Below are positions 42,946 to 52,392 of a stretch of DNA of 64,000 bases, one piece after another. The first letter of the stretch is position 1. Each line of letters begins with the position of its first letter. Source of the DNA: Clostridiales bacterium (GTDB lineage: Bacteria; Bacillota; Clostridia; Peptostreptococcales; Acidaminobacteraceae); the NCBI GenBank assembly GCA_016342415.1, contig JAEIOD010000022.1:30587-94586 (forward strand), read 5' to 3'. The translations under genes were made by a program, and so were the position numbers. A model generated the notes under the pieces. That model was not told the origin of the DNA. It saw only the letters and a program-made list of their open reading frames with translations, and made no database searches.

Positions 42946-44790
42946 ATGAAAAAAGTGTGTTGTTTAGTACTCATATTATCTCTTGTTTCTGGAATGCTAA
43001 CTTACGCAGAAGATATATCGACTGAAAAAGTCATAGAAGATGTGATAACAGATGGATCTAATGTGTGTGCTTCATGGTTTTATGTTTTTGAGAATCTATT
43101 AAGTGATAAGGCAGGCAACGGATTAAAGTTTTATATGATTTTAGAATCTCTTAGAAAGCCAGAGTTAGCATCTAATATTGATATTGTTTTAAACAATGAT
43201 TCTAACAAAAAACTTTTGTTAGAATCATATGGACTTAATAGTAGTAAAATATATCAATTGATTAACTATTATATTGCTACATTCCCTAAAGATATGGGAG
43301 AAGTAGTGTGTTATGGCAATCATTGTGGGAAAAATATTTATGCAGATATATATTTTGATGAGGATATAAACTACTCAGATTATATGGTTAGATTCCATAT
43401 TTATTTGAATGAACTATTTAGTCAATTGACATCTGAAATGCAAGCACCGATAAAAAAATATGATCGGTTAGGTGCTGGCGAAATTATCGTTATGCAACGG
43501 TTAATGAATATTGTTATTAGAGATTATTTAGCTTTTGAAACTTATGACACTTCAACTGGAAATGTAATGTATAGAGATTTAGGATTAAGAGATGAAATCA
43601 GACTATTATTAATTGAAGAATTTACTACAATTGCCAACACATACAGTGAAGAATATAGAAATGATGAATCGAAAGATAAAAGTGTTGATTCACAAGAGAT
43701 TGAAAAATATGTTGATGCTTTTATGGCATTAGGCAATGTTATTTTGGATTCGATTAATCTAAATTTAGAAACTGATAATTTGATGGATGAAGTTATTGAA
43801 TTATCAGAAGATGTCAATTTGCTTGTAAGGACTAGTTATACACCTAGTGTTGAAGCACAACAATCAGTTACTCCAATTACTTTAGTAATGAATACTGATT
43901 ATATTGAGTTAGATTCAAGTGTTTCTTTAGCAGAAGGATATTTTAATGAGTTCAAGCTTATTCCAAGAGTAACTGGAACTAATAATCCTGTAATATATTC
44001 TATATTAGATTCAGATGTTGCAAATGTAAGTGAAGATGGTATCGTAACATTAAATAATGTTAGAGAAGGTTTCACAATAATTTATGCAACAATACAGGGT
44101 TATGATATTTATAAAGAAATAAGAGTTGAAGTTTCAGAGAAAACGCCACTGGGAAGTATTAAATTTTATGGACCATATATTAGTGGTTATCCTGATGAAA
44201 CTTTTCAAGCGAATAGAATGATAACTAGAGCAGAAATTGCAACTATGTTTGCAAGAGTATTGATGTTGGATGTTGATGCAAATAGTCAGCTTAAGTACTT
44301 TAAGAATTCTTTTGATGAAGTAAGTTATTCAGATGTACAAAAAGACCACTGGGCATATGTATATGTAGAAATTGCAAAAAAAGAAGGATTATTACTTGGT
44401 TATGCTGATAATACCTTTGATCCCGATGCGCCAATTTCGAGAGCTGAGATTGCAGTTGTTATATCGAATGCATGGGAGTTGATGGGGATTAAATCCAGTA
44501 TATTAGCAAATCATATGATTTTAGATGTTGACTCGAATCACTGGGCTTATGATGCCATTAACAGAGTTTACAATGCAAACATCGTAACTGGATATAATGA
44601 TGGTACTTTTAAACCTGATGAATATACCACAAGAGCGGAAATTGTAATTATGATCAACAATATCTTAGATAGAAAAAGTTTAAAATCTACAGCAAGTTCT
44701 TTTACTGATATTCCGAAATCACATTGGGCTTATGGAGATATAGAATCAGCAACCAAATACCAAGAAGTAAAATATGAATTAGGGGAATAA
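42946..44790 (+). CDS. SLH-domain exoprotein
   Basis: The 614-residue protein has a signal peptide (cleavage after T-Y-A near 22) and a unique N-terminal helical domain (about 25-290) shared with the product at 48827. A Big_2-like beta domain follows (about 300-400: V-T-G-T-N-N-P-V-I-Y-S-I, D-G-I-V-T-L). Three C-terminal SLH modules carry I-S-G-Y-P-D-E-T-F with I-T-R-A-E, L-L-G-Y-A-D-N-T-F with I-S-R-A-E, and V-T-G-Y-N-D-G-T-F with T-T-R-A-E, plus a partial fourth H-W-A-Y. SLH modules bind pyruvylated wall polymer. AGGAG precedes the ATG. Confidence 0.9.
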   Translation: MKKVCCLVLILSLVSGMLTYAEDISTEKVIEDVITDGSNVCASWFYVFENLLSDKAGNGLKFYMILESLRKPELASNIDIVLNNDSNKKLLLESYGLNSSKIYQLINYYIATFPKDMGEVVCYGNHCGKNIYADIYFDEDINYSDYMVRFHIYLNELFSQLTSEMQAPIKKYDRLGAGEIIVMQRLMNIVIRDYLAFETYDTSTGNVMYRDLGLRDEIRLLLIEEFTTIANTYSEEYRNDESKDKSVDSQEIEKYVDAFMALGNVILDSINLNLETDNLMDEVIELSEDVNLLVRTSYTPSVEAQQSVTPITLVMNTDYIELDSSVSLAEGYFNEFKLIPRVTGTNNPVIYSILDSDVANVSEDGIVTLNNVREGFTIIYATIQGYDIYKEIRVEVSEKTPLGSIKFYGPYISGYPDETFQANRMITRAEIATMFARVLMLDVDANSQLKYFKNSFDEVSYSDVQKDHWAYVYVEIAKKEGLLLGYADNTFDPDAPISRAEIAVVISNAWELMGIKSSILANHMILDVDSNHWAYDAINRVYNANIVTGYNDGTFKPDEYTTRAEIVIMINNILDRKSLKSTASSFTDIPKSHWAYGDIESATKYQEVKYELGE

Positions 44791-44822
44791 TGCTAATTAT
44801 CAATAAAGAGTAGGAGTTTGAA

Positions 44823-47612
44823 ATGAAGAAGATAATTTTTCTTGTTGGATTTATGTTATTAATAGTGTTTACACTTGGTTTAGATGAGGACATCATTAAT
44901 GAAGGTGAAATATCTGTAGAATTAGTTGATGGCACGTTGGAACTCAGACAGATGGAAGAATTTTTAACTGATGCTGATTACACTTTTCCGTATAATGATG
45001 AAGAATTAATGAATAAGGCGATAGAACATGCAATGTTAAATGATAATATAGTGAGTGCTGAAAAAGTTAAAAAAGTAGAAATGGTTGGGATTCCAGATTA
45101 TATACCTACATCTCAAGAATGGAGATATACTTACACCAATATAGATAAAATTTGGGATGACTTATCTTCAATACCTTATTTAGAGGGGCAATTAAATCCT
45201 ATAATTGTTGCTGTAATTGATACTGGTATTAATGTGGACCATGAGGATATAAATATTATTTTAGATAAAGGGATTGATGTTGCCGAAGAAGATGATGACC
45301 CAACAGATTATAATTCACATGGTACACATGTAGCTGGAATAGTAGGAGCTAAGAAAACTGATAGTGGTGATGGCGTTGTTGGTGTTGCACCAGGAGTGAA
45401 AATTCTCCCAATAAAGGTTTATAAGGATGATGGTTCAACTAGTTCGTATTATATCGCTAAAGGAATTCATTATGCTATTGAGCATAATGTTGATGTCATT
45501 ACTATGAGTTTGACATATAATGAAAGATCTAGTCAAGTTGCAGAAGCTCTAATTAAAGCAGAAGCTGAAGGAATCGTAGTGATTTCTGCAACTGACAATA
45601 AGAGTAATCATTGGATTGATGGTGAAACTTATCATCAAAGATACTCCGGTGAGGGTAGAAGGAGTATTGTTATGAACTATCCAGCCGCAGAAGAAACAGT
45701 TATAGCTGTTGGTTCTGTTATGAAAAATCCTTTGAATGATGAATTAGGAATATCAGATTTTTCAGATGTTGGTGGTGTAGTAAATGATATTAGAAGAGAA
45801 GTAGACGTCGTTGCACCTGGCTCATATATTTCAAGTTCAGACTACAATAATAGCGATAGTGCAAGAATGAAATCTGGAACCTCAGTTGCGACTCCTCATG
45901 TTGCTGGTTATGTTGTTCTATTGATGGCAAAGTATCCACAATTAACACCTTCACAAATCAGGGAGGTTATTCGTACTACAGCTTATGATCCAGGAATTGT
46001 CATACCAGATGGTTATGATAGAAAAGATACAATCGGTTATGGCTTAATTGATGTTCAAGCAGGTTTAAACTTTTCGCCAATTCTTAAAATGGGTATGAAC
46101 GGTTTGAGTGGGTTTGTGTATGACCCTATGAGTTATAATGAGACCTTTAACGTTTCTAATGATGTGAATTATATTACTATTAATCCAGAATTAATGTTTG
46201 GGACAGTATTGAAAATAAATGGCGAAATAACAAATGCAAAAGTCATAAATTTAAATATTGGTTCTAATGTTGTTGAAGTTGAAGTCAATTTAAATAATGT
46301 TATTAGAAAGTATACATACACTATTATTAGAGAATCGTTTACTGATCCTATGATTAGAAATTTAATTGTTTCTGGACCATTGGCAAAAGCGTTAACAAAA
46401 GTTAATGATGAAGAATTCGAAGCTGTGGTTGAAAACAATGTGAATCAAATAGATGTGAAATTTGAATTGTTAGATTCCAACTCAATATTATCAGTTGATT
46501 GCTCTGACTACATATATCAAAGCGGCGATACAATTAGTATTATTCTTGATGATGCAACTAGTATTATTGTGTTTAAAGTACAAACGTCTGATGGTGCAGA
46601 GAAAAGCTATATTCTAAGAGTTCCACATAGGAAAGATGTAAAAGACGAAAACACTTTACCAATAACACCAGTTGTAGAAGAATCTGTAGAAGTTGTGTTA
46701 CCATCAGAGGTGAAAATCCATCTTGATCAAAATTTCGTTGCAGTACTATATGGTCTTTCGGCTGATGAGCTATCTAAGTCGTATCTCTTTTTAGCAACTG
46801 TAACGGGGACTAATAAAAAAGATGTTATCTGGTCAATTAGTGATGAGAGATATGCTACAGTTGATAAAAATGGTAGGGTAACATCAAAAGATGATGTTCC
46901 TAATGGAACTGGGAGTATTACAGTTACAGTAACTGCAACAACAGTTGTAGGTGGAGTAAGTGCTTCGGCAACTGTTATATTTATTGAAAAAACTCCTTTA
47001 GGTAATGAAAACTTCAGTGCACCATATATAAGTGGTTATTCAGATGGTACATTTAAACCGAAGAAGAATCTGTCAAGAGCGGAAGTTGCAACAATTTTTT
47101 CAAAAATACTAAATTTAGATATTAGTTCTCCTGGATCACAAATATTTGAGGATGTAAATGTGGATTATTGGGGGTATCCCTATATACAGTCAATGTTTCA
47201 GACAAAGATATTCATTGGCTATTTTAACGGTGGTAATAGGTTTTTTAATCCTGATGCTCCTATATCAAGAGCAGAAATAGCTCAGGTTATTACAAATTAT
47301 TGGGCGTATAGAAAAGTAGAAGTTGATGGTACAAGGAATCATGATATTCCCGATGTACCATCTAATCACTGGGCAGCTATACCTATCAATAGGTTATATA
47401 ATACAGAGATATTTACAGGTTATTTAAACAGCGCTTATAGACCAAATGACGACATATTACGGGAGCAAACTGTAAATATGATTAATAAATTGATAGGAAG
47501 ACCAGATTTACCATCTGAGGAGCCTAAGTTTTCAGACGTACCAAAGGACTATTCGTATTATGGTGATATTGAAGCTGCATCAAGTTTTTACTATAAAAAA
47601 ATCGAAGAGTAA
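44823..47612 (+). CDS. Cell-surface subtilisin-like protease (S8) with SLH anchor
   Basis: The 929-residue protein has a signal peptide (1-20), a propeptide-like stretch and an S8 domain with the triad D133 (V-I-D-T-G), H166 (S-H-G-T-H-V-A-G) and S354 (S-G-T-S-V-A-T-P-H). A cadherin-like beta domain (about 515-600) and a Big_2-like domain (about 635-720, V-T-G-T-N-K-K-D-V-I-W-S-I) follow, then three SLH modules (I-S-G-Y-S-D-G-T-F, F-I-G-Y-F-N-G-G, F-T-G-Y-L-N). It should cleave extracellular proteins while held in the S-layer. It lies 32 bp after the previous gene without a terminator, so it is probably co-transcribed from site 8. Confidence 0.93.
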   Translation: MKKIIFLVGFMLLIVFTLGLDEDIINEGEISVELVDGTLELRQMEEFLTDADYTFPYNDEELMNKAIEHAMLNDNIVSAEKVKKVEMVGIPDYIPTSQEWRYTYTNIDKIWDDLSSIPYLEGQLNPIIVAVIDTGINVDHEDINIILDKGIDVAEEDDDPTDYNSHGTHVAGIVGAKKTDSGDGVVGVAPGVKILPIKVYKDDGSTSSYYIAKGIHYAIEHNVDVITMSLTYNERSSQVAEALIKAEAEGIVVISATDNKSNHWIDGETYHQRYSGEGRRSIVMNYPAAEETVIAVGSVMKNPLNDELGISDFSDVGGVVNDIRREVDVVAPGSYISSSDYNNSDSARMKSGTSVATPHVAGYVVLLMAKYPQLTPSQIREVIRTTAYDPGIVIPDGYDRKDTIGYGLIDVQAGLNFSPILKMGMNGLSGFVYDPMSYNETFNVSNDVNYITINPELMFGTVLKINGEITNAKVINLNIGSNVVEVEVNLNNVIRKYTYTIIRESFTDPMIRNLIVSGPLAKALTKVNDEEFEAVVENNVNQIDVKFELLDSNSILSVDCSDYIYQSGDTISIILDDATSIIVFKVQTSDGAEKSYILRVPHRKDVKDENTLPITPVVEESVEVVLPSEVKIHLDQNFVAVLYGLSADELSKSYLFLATVTGTNKKDVIWSISDERYATVDKNGRVTSKDDVPNGTGSITVTVTATTVVGGVSASATVIFIEKTPLGNENFSAPYISGYSDGTFKPKKNLSRAEVATIFSKILNLDISSPGSQIFEDVNVDYWGYPYIQSMFQTKIFIGYFNGGNRFFNPDAPISRAEIAQVITNYWAYRKVEVDGTRNHDIPDVPSNHWAAIPINRLYNTEIFTGYLNSAYRPNDDILREQTVNMINKLIGRPDLPSEEPKFSDVPKDYSYYGDIEAASSFYYKKIEE

Positions 47613-47667
47613 ATGAGCAAAAGAGAGTTCGTATAATATGGATTCTCTTTTAAACCTTATTAATATT

Positions 47668-47736
47668 TGGCTAAATTAACTACTATATGGCTAAATGTGC
47701 CTTTAACAATGATTACTTAGTGTCGCATGATATAAT
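47668..47736 (+). promoter_or_regulatory. Tandem LytTR-type box and promoter of an SLH operon (site 9)
   Basis: TGGCTAAAT (47668, 47688; period 20) is followed by a weak -35 (ATGATT 47709) and a perfect TATAAT (47731-47736), 43 bp after the second repeat. Confidence 0.8.
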
Positions 47737-47795
47737 TAATTGCATTAATTATGAAGTAGATTGAGTAAATTACATAAAACTAAGAGGAAGAATTC

Positions 47796-48803
47796 ATGAA
47801 GAAAATAATATTAATAGTGATAAGTCTTCTTTTATTATCTTCATTCACTTTTGCTGAAATGATAGATGAAAGTTATATTAATTTGATATTTGATAATTTC
47901 AATAAATATTCTGAAGAACAAAAAAAAGAAAATGCTGATTTACTAGAAGTACTTTTTTCTTCCAATCTAGGATTAGATTTATTATATTCAGAAGTTATCA
48001 GAACTAAAAGTGAAGCATTAAAATTACACGGTATCACAGAAGAAGAATTAAAGAAAAATATCGAAATCTTAAAAGGCTGGCCTCAGAGTGATAGATTAGC
48101 ATTTTTAAATGCAGGAGTTGCAGGAGATTTTGATACAGTCAAAGAGATAAATTATAGAAATAAAAAACCCGAATTTTCAGTTTATAAAAGTGCTTTTATC
48201 AAAAATAAAAAACCGATTATAGAATCTTATAATGAGAAGTTTGATGATCTTTCAAATCATTGGAGTAAGGAGTATGTAGTTTATCTAAATGAAAGAGGTA
48301 TAATTGCTGGTAAAACTGATAATTCGTTTGAACCAGATGAGAATATTAAGAAAGCTGAAATTGTTACTCTAGTTATGAATGTTATTATAAGTGATGATGA
48401 TAAATTACCGGAATACAGAAAAGATATTACTGATATTCAGGCTGGCAAGTGGTATGACAAATTTATGCAAGGAGCAGTTACGTTAGATATTGTTATGCCA
48501 AATGGCTTTAATCGACTGAATCCAGAAAATTTATCAACAAGGGAAGAAGTTATAGATATACTCATTAAATCATTAATGGCAATTGAGATCCCCATTAATG
48601 AAAATATGAATGAATATAATGGTGACTTTGTTGATTTTGATCAACTAAATGAGCAATATATGGAATCGATGGTTATTGCGATCAACTTGGGTTTCGTAAA
48701 TGGTAAAGGAAATAGACAAATTGCTCCAAATGATTTGATTACTAGAGGGGAAACAGCTGTAGTAATTAAAAAAATGTATGAGTACATTCTAAGCAATTTA
48801 TAG
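47796..48803 (+). CDS. SLH-domain protein, small type
   Basis: The 335-residue protein has a signal peptide (cleavage near F-T-F-A-E, 20) and an N-terminal helical domain (D-E-S-Y-I-N-L-I-F onward, about 22-120) shared with the product at 62144. Three divergent SLH modules follow (H-W-S-K-E-Y-V-V-Y-L-N-E-R-G-I-I-A-G; K-W-Y-D-K-F-M-Q-G-A-V; I-N-L-G-F-V-N-G-K-G). The last carry atypical motifs, so wall binding may be weaker. AGAGGAAG precedes the ATG. It ends 23 bp before the next SLH gene, probably one operon. Confidence 0.85.
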   Translation: MKKIILIVISLLLLSSFTFAEMIDESYINLIFDNFNKYSEEQKKENADLLEVLFSSNLGLDLLYSEVIRTKSEALKLHGITEEELKKNIEILKGWPQSDRLAFLNAGVAGDFDTVKEINYRNKKPEFSVYKSAFIKNKKPIIESYNEKFDDLSNHWSKEYVVYLNERGIIAGKTDNSFEPDENIKKAEIVTLVMNVIISDDDKLPEYRKDITDIQAGKWYDKFMQGAVTLDIVMPNGFNRLNPENLSTREEVIDILIKSLMAIEIPINENMNEYNGDFVDFDQLNEQYMESMVIAINLGFVNGKGNRQIAPNDLITRGETAVVIKKMYEYILSNL

Positions 48804-48826
48804 GTGAAATGGAAAAGGAGAGTATT

Positions 48827-50707
48827 ATGAAAAAGAGAATTTATAGTTTCATACTGGTATTATGTTTGTTACTGACATCTTTGCCTGTATATGCTGATGT
48901 GTCTACAGAAATGATTGAAGAAGATATTACAACTGATGGATCTTACGAAAGTAATGAATGGTTTTCAAGATTTGATAATTTGATTAAAGCTGGTGTAGAT
49001 AAGCATGCAAATGGTGTGACATTTTACTATGTTCTAAAATCATTAGATGATGGTAGTTTAAATAGTAATGTTGGAACAGCTTTATCATCAGATCCTATTA
49101 GAGCAGGCAGACTTGCTGCTTATGGTTTAACACAAACCAAAATAAAAACTATAATGGAATATTATATAGGTACTTTCCCGGCCAGTATGGATGCAGTTGA
49201 GAATGATTTAAACGGACCAAGTGGTAATCTTTATGCTGCCATATATCATGATAACAATGTAAAGTATTCAGATTATATGGTTAGGTTTAATCAATATTTA
49301 AATGAATTATTTAGACAACTCCCATACCAGCTTCAGGAGCCTATTGGAAGATGGGATAAAAAAGGTCAAGGAGAAATCATTCTATACCAAAGTTTGCTTA
49401 ATATTGTGATTAGAACAAATTTAGGTATTGAAAGGTATTTAGATGACAATTTGCAATCTAGAGATTTAGGTTTGTTATCAATCACGAATGATATGATTGC
49501 AGACGATTTGAAGAGATATGCAAGTAATGGTTCTCTTTTATCATCAACTGAGGAAGCTGAAATCGATGCTTATGCTCAAGTTTTTGTCGATTTAGGGAAT
49601 GTTATATTAGATGCTTGTCAATATAACCTAGAATATAATGATCAATTGGAAAATACATTTGAGTTGGGTAAAATAATTGAGGTTATCATAGAAGATAGAA
49701 GATATTCAGAAGATGATCCCGTTGATCCAGAACCTGTTACTATTAGTGTTAATCCAAATGGTGAAACTATTTTTACTAGACCTGAAGCAGGCTCTTTAGA
49801 TCGTGATTCAATGGATTTCAATGCATTTCTAACAGGAATAAGAGCTCCAGTTGAATGGAGTGTTGATAAACCAGAAGTTGTAAGTATTGATAGGAATGGT
49901 TTAGTTACTATTACTCCTGAATTTTTAGAGAGACCGACTGATACATTAGTTTCAGTAACTGTAAAAGCAAAGATTCAAGGTAGGCCTGAATTTGATGAAG
50001 TAATATTATTTGTAAGCAGTCCAGAGGCATTAGGTGGAGTTGAATTCTTAGCGCCTTATATCTCAGGATACAAAGATAAGACTTTCAAAGAATTTAACAA
50101 TATTACAAGAGCTGAAGCTGCTACAATGTTTGCAAGAATATTGAAGTTAGATATTAAAGAGTATAAATTAGATGAAAATGGTGATCAAGTATTAGAAAAT
50201 AATATTCCTGTTCCTGTATATTATGAGAAAGCTGATTTTGCTAAACCGAGTTTCTCTGATGTAGATCAGAATAATTGGGCTTATCTGTATATAGAAACAG
50301 CTAATGACAATGATTTGTTTGAAGGTTTGACATTAGACCAGTTCAATCCTAATCAAGCAATGACAAGAGCGGAAATTGCAGTAATGATATCTAATGCTTG
50401 GGAAGCACTTGGTATTAAGGATGATCCTAGTGCAAAACATTTTATAAAAGATGTGACTTTTAAACATTGGGCATTTGATGCAATTAATAGAGTTTATAAT
50501 AATGGTATTGTTGACGGTTTTGAAGACAATACATTCAGACCAGAATCACCAATTACTAGAGGACATATTGTTTCGATGATGAATACGATACTTAAAAGAG
50601 ATGAGTATAAACTACCAGATGCAACGTTCAGTGATATACCAACTGATCATAAATCATACGGTACCATTGAAGCGGCAACTCGTCATCAAATTATTCTACA
50701 AGAATAA
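48827..50707 (+). CDS. SLH-domain exoprotein, paralogue of the gene at 42946
   Basis: The 626-residue protein has a signal peptide ending V-Y-A-D near 22 and the same N-terminal helical domain as the product at 42946 (shared E-x-D-I/V-x-T-D-G-S, G-x-x-F-Y and Y-I-x-T-F-P). A Big_2-like domain (about 300-400) and three SLH modules follow (I-S-G-Y-K-D-K-T-F / I-T-R-A-E, L-F-E-G-L, I-V-D-G-F-E-D-N-T-F / I-T-R-G). ATG 48827 has AAAGGAGAG upstream; the in-frame ATG at 48809 lies before it. It ends at a UUCG-loop terminator. Confidence 0.9.
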   Translation: MKKRIYSFILVLCLLLTSLPVYADVSTEMIEEDITTDGSYESNEWFSRFDNLIKAGVDKHANGVTFYYVLKSLDDGSLNSNVGTALSSDPIRAGRLAAYGLTQTKIKTIMEYYIGTFPASMDAVENDLNGPSGNLYAAIYHDNNVKYSDYMVRFNQYLNELFRQLPYQLQEPIGRWDKKGQGEIILYQSLLNIVIRTNLGIERYLDDNLQSRDLGLLSITNDMIADDLKRYASNGSLLSSTEEAEIDAYAQVFVDLGNVILDACQYNLEYNDQLENTFELGKIIEVIIEDRRYSEDDPVDPEPVTISVNPNGETIFTRPEAGSLDRDSMDFNAFLTGIRAPVEWSVDKPEVVSIDRNGLVTITPEFLERPTDTLVSVTVKAKIQGRPEFDEVILFVSSPEALGGVEFLAPYISGYKDKTFKEFNNITRAEAATMFARILKLDIKEYKLDENGDQVLENNIPVPVYYEKADFAKPSFSDVDQNNWAYLYIETANDNDLFEGLTLDQFNPNQAMTRAEIAVMISNAWEALGIKDDPSAKHFIKDVTFKHWAFDAINRVYNNGIVDGFEDNTFRPESPITRGHIVSMMNTILKRDEYKLPDATFSDIPTDHKSYGTIEAATRHQIILQE

Positions 50708-50725
50708 CAAACAAATTAAATTTAG

Positions 50726-50752
50726 AGCTCCTCTTCGGAGGAGCTTTTGTTT
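50726..50752 (+). terminator. UUCG tetraloop terminator
   Basis: The perfect stem AGCTCCTC (50726-50733) / GAGGAGCT (50738-50745) has a TTCG loop, followed by TTTGTTTTG. Confidence 0.88.
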
Positions 50753-50760
50753 TGTAAAAA

Positions 50761-50830
50761 TGGCTAAATAAGTACTAATTCTGGCTAAATATACCCATAT
50801 GACGATTAATAAGAGATTGTTTGATATACT
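50761..50830 (+). promoter_or_regulatory. Tandem LytTR-type box and promoter of the Wzz/kinase genes (site 10)
   Basis: TGGCTAAAT occurs at 50761 and 50782 (period 21). A poor -35 (CGATTA 50803) and TATACT (50825-50830) follow with a 16-bp spacer; the -10 starts 43 bp after the second repeat. Confidence 0.8.
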
Positions 50831-50872
50831 AATTTTGCATTAATCTTTAGAAATATGTAAATGGAGGCGTTC

Positions 50873-51544
50873 ATGGAAGAATTGGATTTAATAGATCTTT
50901 TTTATATGGTCAAACGGAGATTGTGGTTAATCATAGTATTATTTACATTGTCAGCATTGTCAGCGTATTTATACAGTGAATATGTCATGGTACCTCAATA
51001 TGCAACTCACGCTAAATTGATGCTTGGAAAACCTGTTGACTATGAGAATACTGAGGCGATTAGTATGTATGATATGCAAATGAATCAGCGCTTGATTACT
51101 ACTTATGCTGCTATTGCTAAAACAGAACCCATCTTATCAGAAGTACAAGCTGCTTTACCATTTGAGACTTCTGTAGGTTATTTAAAAAGTGTTATAAGTA
51201 TTAACTTATTAAACGATACAGAAATCATTCAGGTATATGTTTCTGGTACTTCACCTGAAGAGATTACTGAAATAGCAAATACTTTTTCGGTCGTTTTTTC
51301 TGAGAAAATAGCTGAAATGATGAAAATCGACAACGTCCGAATACTAGAAACAGCAAAGATTCCATACTATCCTTATTCTCCAAATAAGAAAAAAAATATC
51401 GTTTTGGGTGGAGGAGCAGGTATTGCATTAGCATTGTTTCTTATATTTCTATTCGAGATGTTTGATCACACAATGAAAATACCTGAGGATGTAACAAAAC
51501 ATTTAGGTTTGCCTGTACTAGGTATGATACCGGAACATGATTAG
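50873..51544 (+). CDS. Polysaccharide chain-length regulator / kinase activator (Wzz/YveK type)
   Basis: The 223-residue membrane protein has two helices (about 17-37 and 172-194) flanking an extracellular coiled-coil domain, and a proline-containing motif (Y-Y-P-Y-S-P-N-K-K) before the second helix. The C-terminal cytoplasmic tail (K-H-L-G-L-P-V-L-G-M-I-P) is the activator peptide for the separate tyrosine kinase encoded next. It controls polymer length and export. ATG 50873 follows GGAGG; the ATG at 50861 overlaps that RBS. Confidence 0.92.
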   Translation: MEELDLIDLFYMVKRRLWLIIVLFTLSALSAYLYSEYVMVPQYATHAKLMLGKPVDYENTEAISMYDMQMNQRLITTYAAIAKTEPILSEVQAALPFETSVGYLKSVISINLLNDTEIIQVYVSGTSPEEITEIANTFSVVFSEKIAEMMKIDNVRILETAKIPYYPYSPNKKKNIVLGGGAGIALALFLIFLFEMFDHTMKIPEDVTKHLGLPVLGMIPEHD

Positions 51545-51552
51545 GAGTTTAT

Positions 51553-52236
51553 ATGGCAAAGTTATTGATTGATAGAGATCCAAAATCACCTATCTCAGAA
51601 GCGTATAGGACATTAAGAACTAATATACAGTTTTCATCGGTAGATAAACCTATACAAACTTTGGTTGTAACATCAAGTGGTGCTACAGAAGGTAAATCTA
51701 CTACAGCCTCTAACATTGCAGCTTCATTTACTCAGATGGGTAAAAGCGTTGTTTTAGTTGATGCTGATCTTAGAAGACCAAGACTTGCTAAAATGTTTGA
51801 TTTGTCTAATCGAGAAGGATTAAGTAGTGTTTTGTATCAAAAAGAGGACGTTTTTAAACAAATACGAAAAGTCGAAGGAATGCATGTTTTACCATCTGGA
51901 CCCATTCCGCCTAATCCAGCTGAAATGTTATCATCGGATCGTATGAAAAATGTGGTTGATAGTTTAAAGGCTGCATATGATTATGTCATTATTGATTCGC
52001 CACCTGTTTCATATGTAACTGATGGTGCAATTTTATCATCAATCTGTGATGGTACTTTACTTGTAGTTGCTGCTGGTCAAACAGATCAAAGAATGGCAAT
52101 AGCTGCTAAAGAACAATTAGATAAAGTGTCAGCTAATATTTTGGGTGTCGTATTAACAAAAATACCTACCAAAGGTAGAGGGTATTATAAGTATCATTAC
52201 TCAAATTTGTACTCATATAAAGAATATAAAAAGTGA
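51553..52236 (+). CDS. Bacterial tyrosine kinase (CapB/YwqD type)
   Basis: The 227-residue protein has Walker A S-S-G-A-T-E-G-K-S-T-T, Walker A' V-V-L-V-D-A-D-L-R-R-P and Walker B Y-V-I-I-D-S-P-P. A C-terminal tyrosine cluster (Y-Y-K-Y-H-Y ... Y-S-Y-K-E-Y) is the autophosphorylation tail. It is the cytoplasmic partner of the Wzz-type protein 8 bp upstream. The matching phosphatase is probably the PHP protein at 60623. Confidence 0.95.
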   Translation: MAKLLIDRDPKSPISEAYRTLRTNIQFSSVDKPIQTLVVTSSGATEGKSTTASNIAASFTQMGKSVVLVDADLRRPRLAKMFDLSNREGLSSVLYQKEDVFKQIRKVEGMHVLPSGPIPPNPAEMLSSDRMKNVVDSLKAAYDYVIIDSPPVSYVTDGAILSSICDGTLLVVAAGQTDQRMAIAAKEQLDKVSANILGVVLTKIPTKGRGYYKYHYSNLYSYKEYKK

Positions 52237-52237
52237 T

Positions 52238-52268
52238 AAATCAGTGAGTTAAATCACTGATTTTTTTG
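52238..52268 (+). terminator. Terminator of the kinase gene
   Basis: The 10-bp stem AAATCAGTGA (52238-52247) / TCACTGATTT (52254-52263) is followed by a T run to 52267. Confidence 0.85.
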
Positions 52269-52295
52269 AAAAAAGAAAGGGTATTAACTCTTTTA

Positions 52296-52364
52296 TGGCT
52301 AAATAACCAATAATATGGCTAAATATGTTCATTGTCTTATAATAATTTAGAGCTGTGATACTAT
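52296..52364 (+). promoter_or_regulatory. Tandem LytTR-type box and promoter of RiPP cluster 2 (site 11)
   Basis: TGGCTAAAT occurs at 52296 and 52316 (period 20). A -10-like TACTAT (52359) lies 43 bp after the second repeat. TATAAT at 52338 is an alternative but would put the -35 inside the repeat. Confidence 0.7.
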
Positions 52365-52392
52365 TAACTATAGATATAAGAATGGGGTCAGT

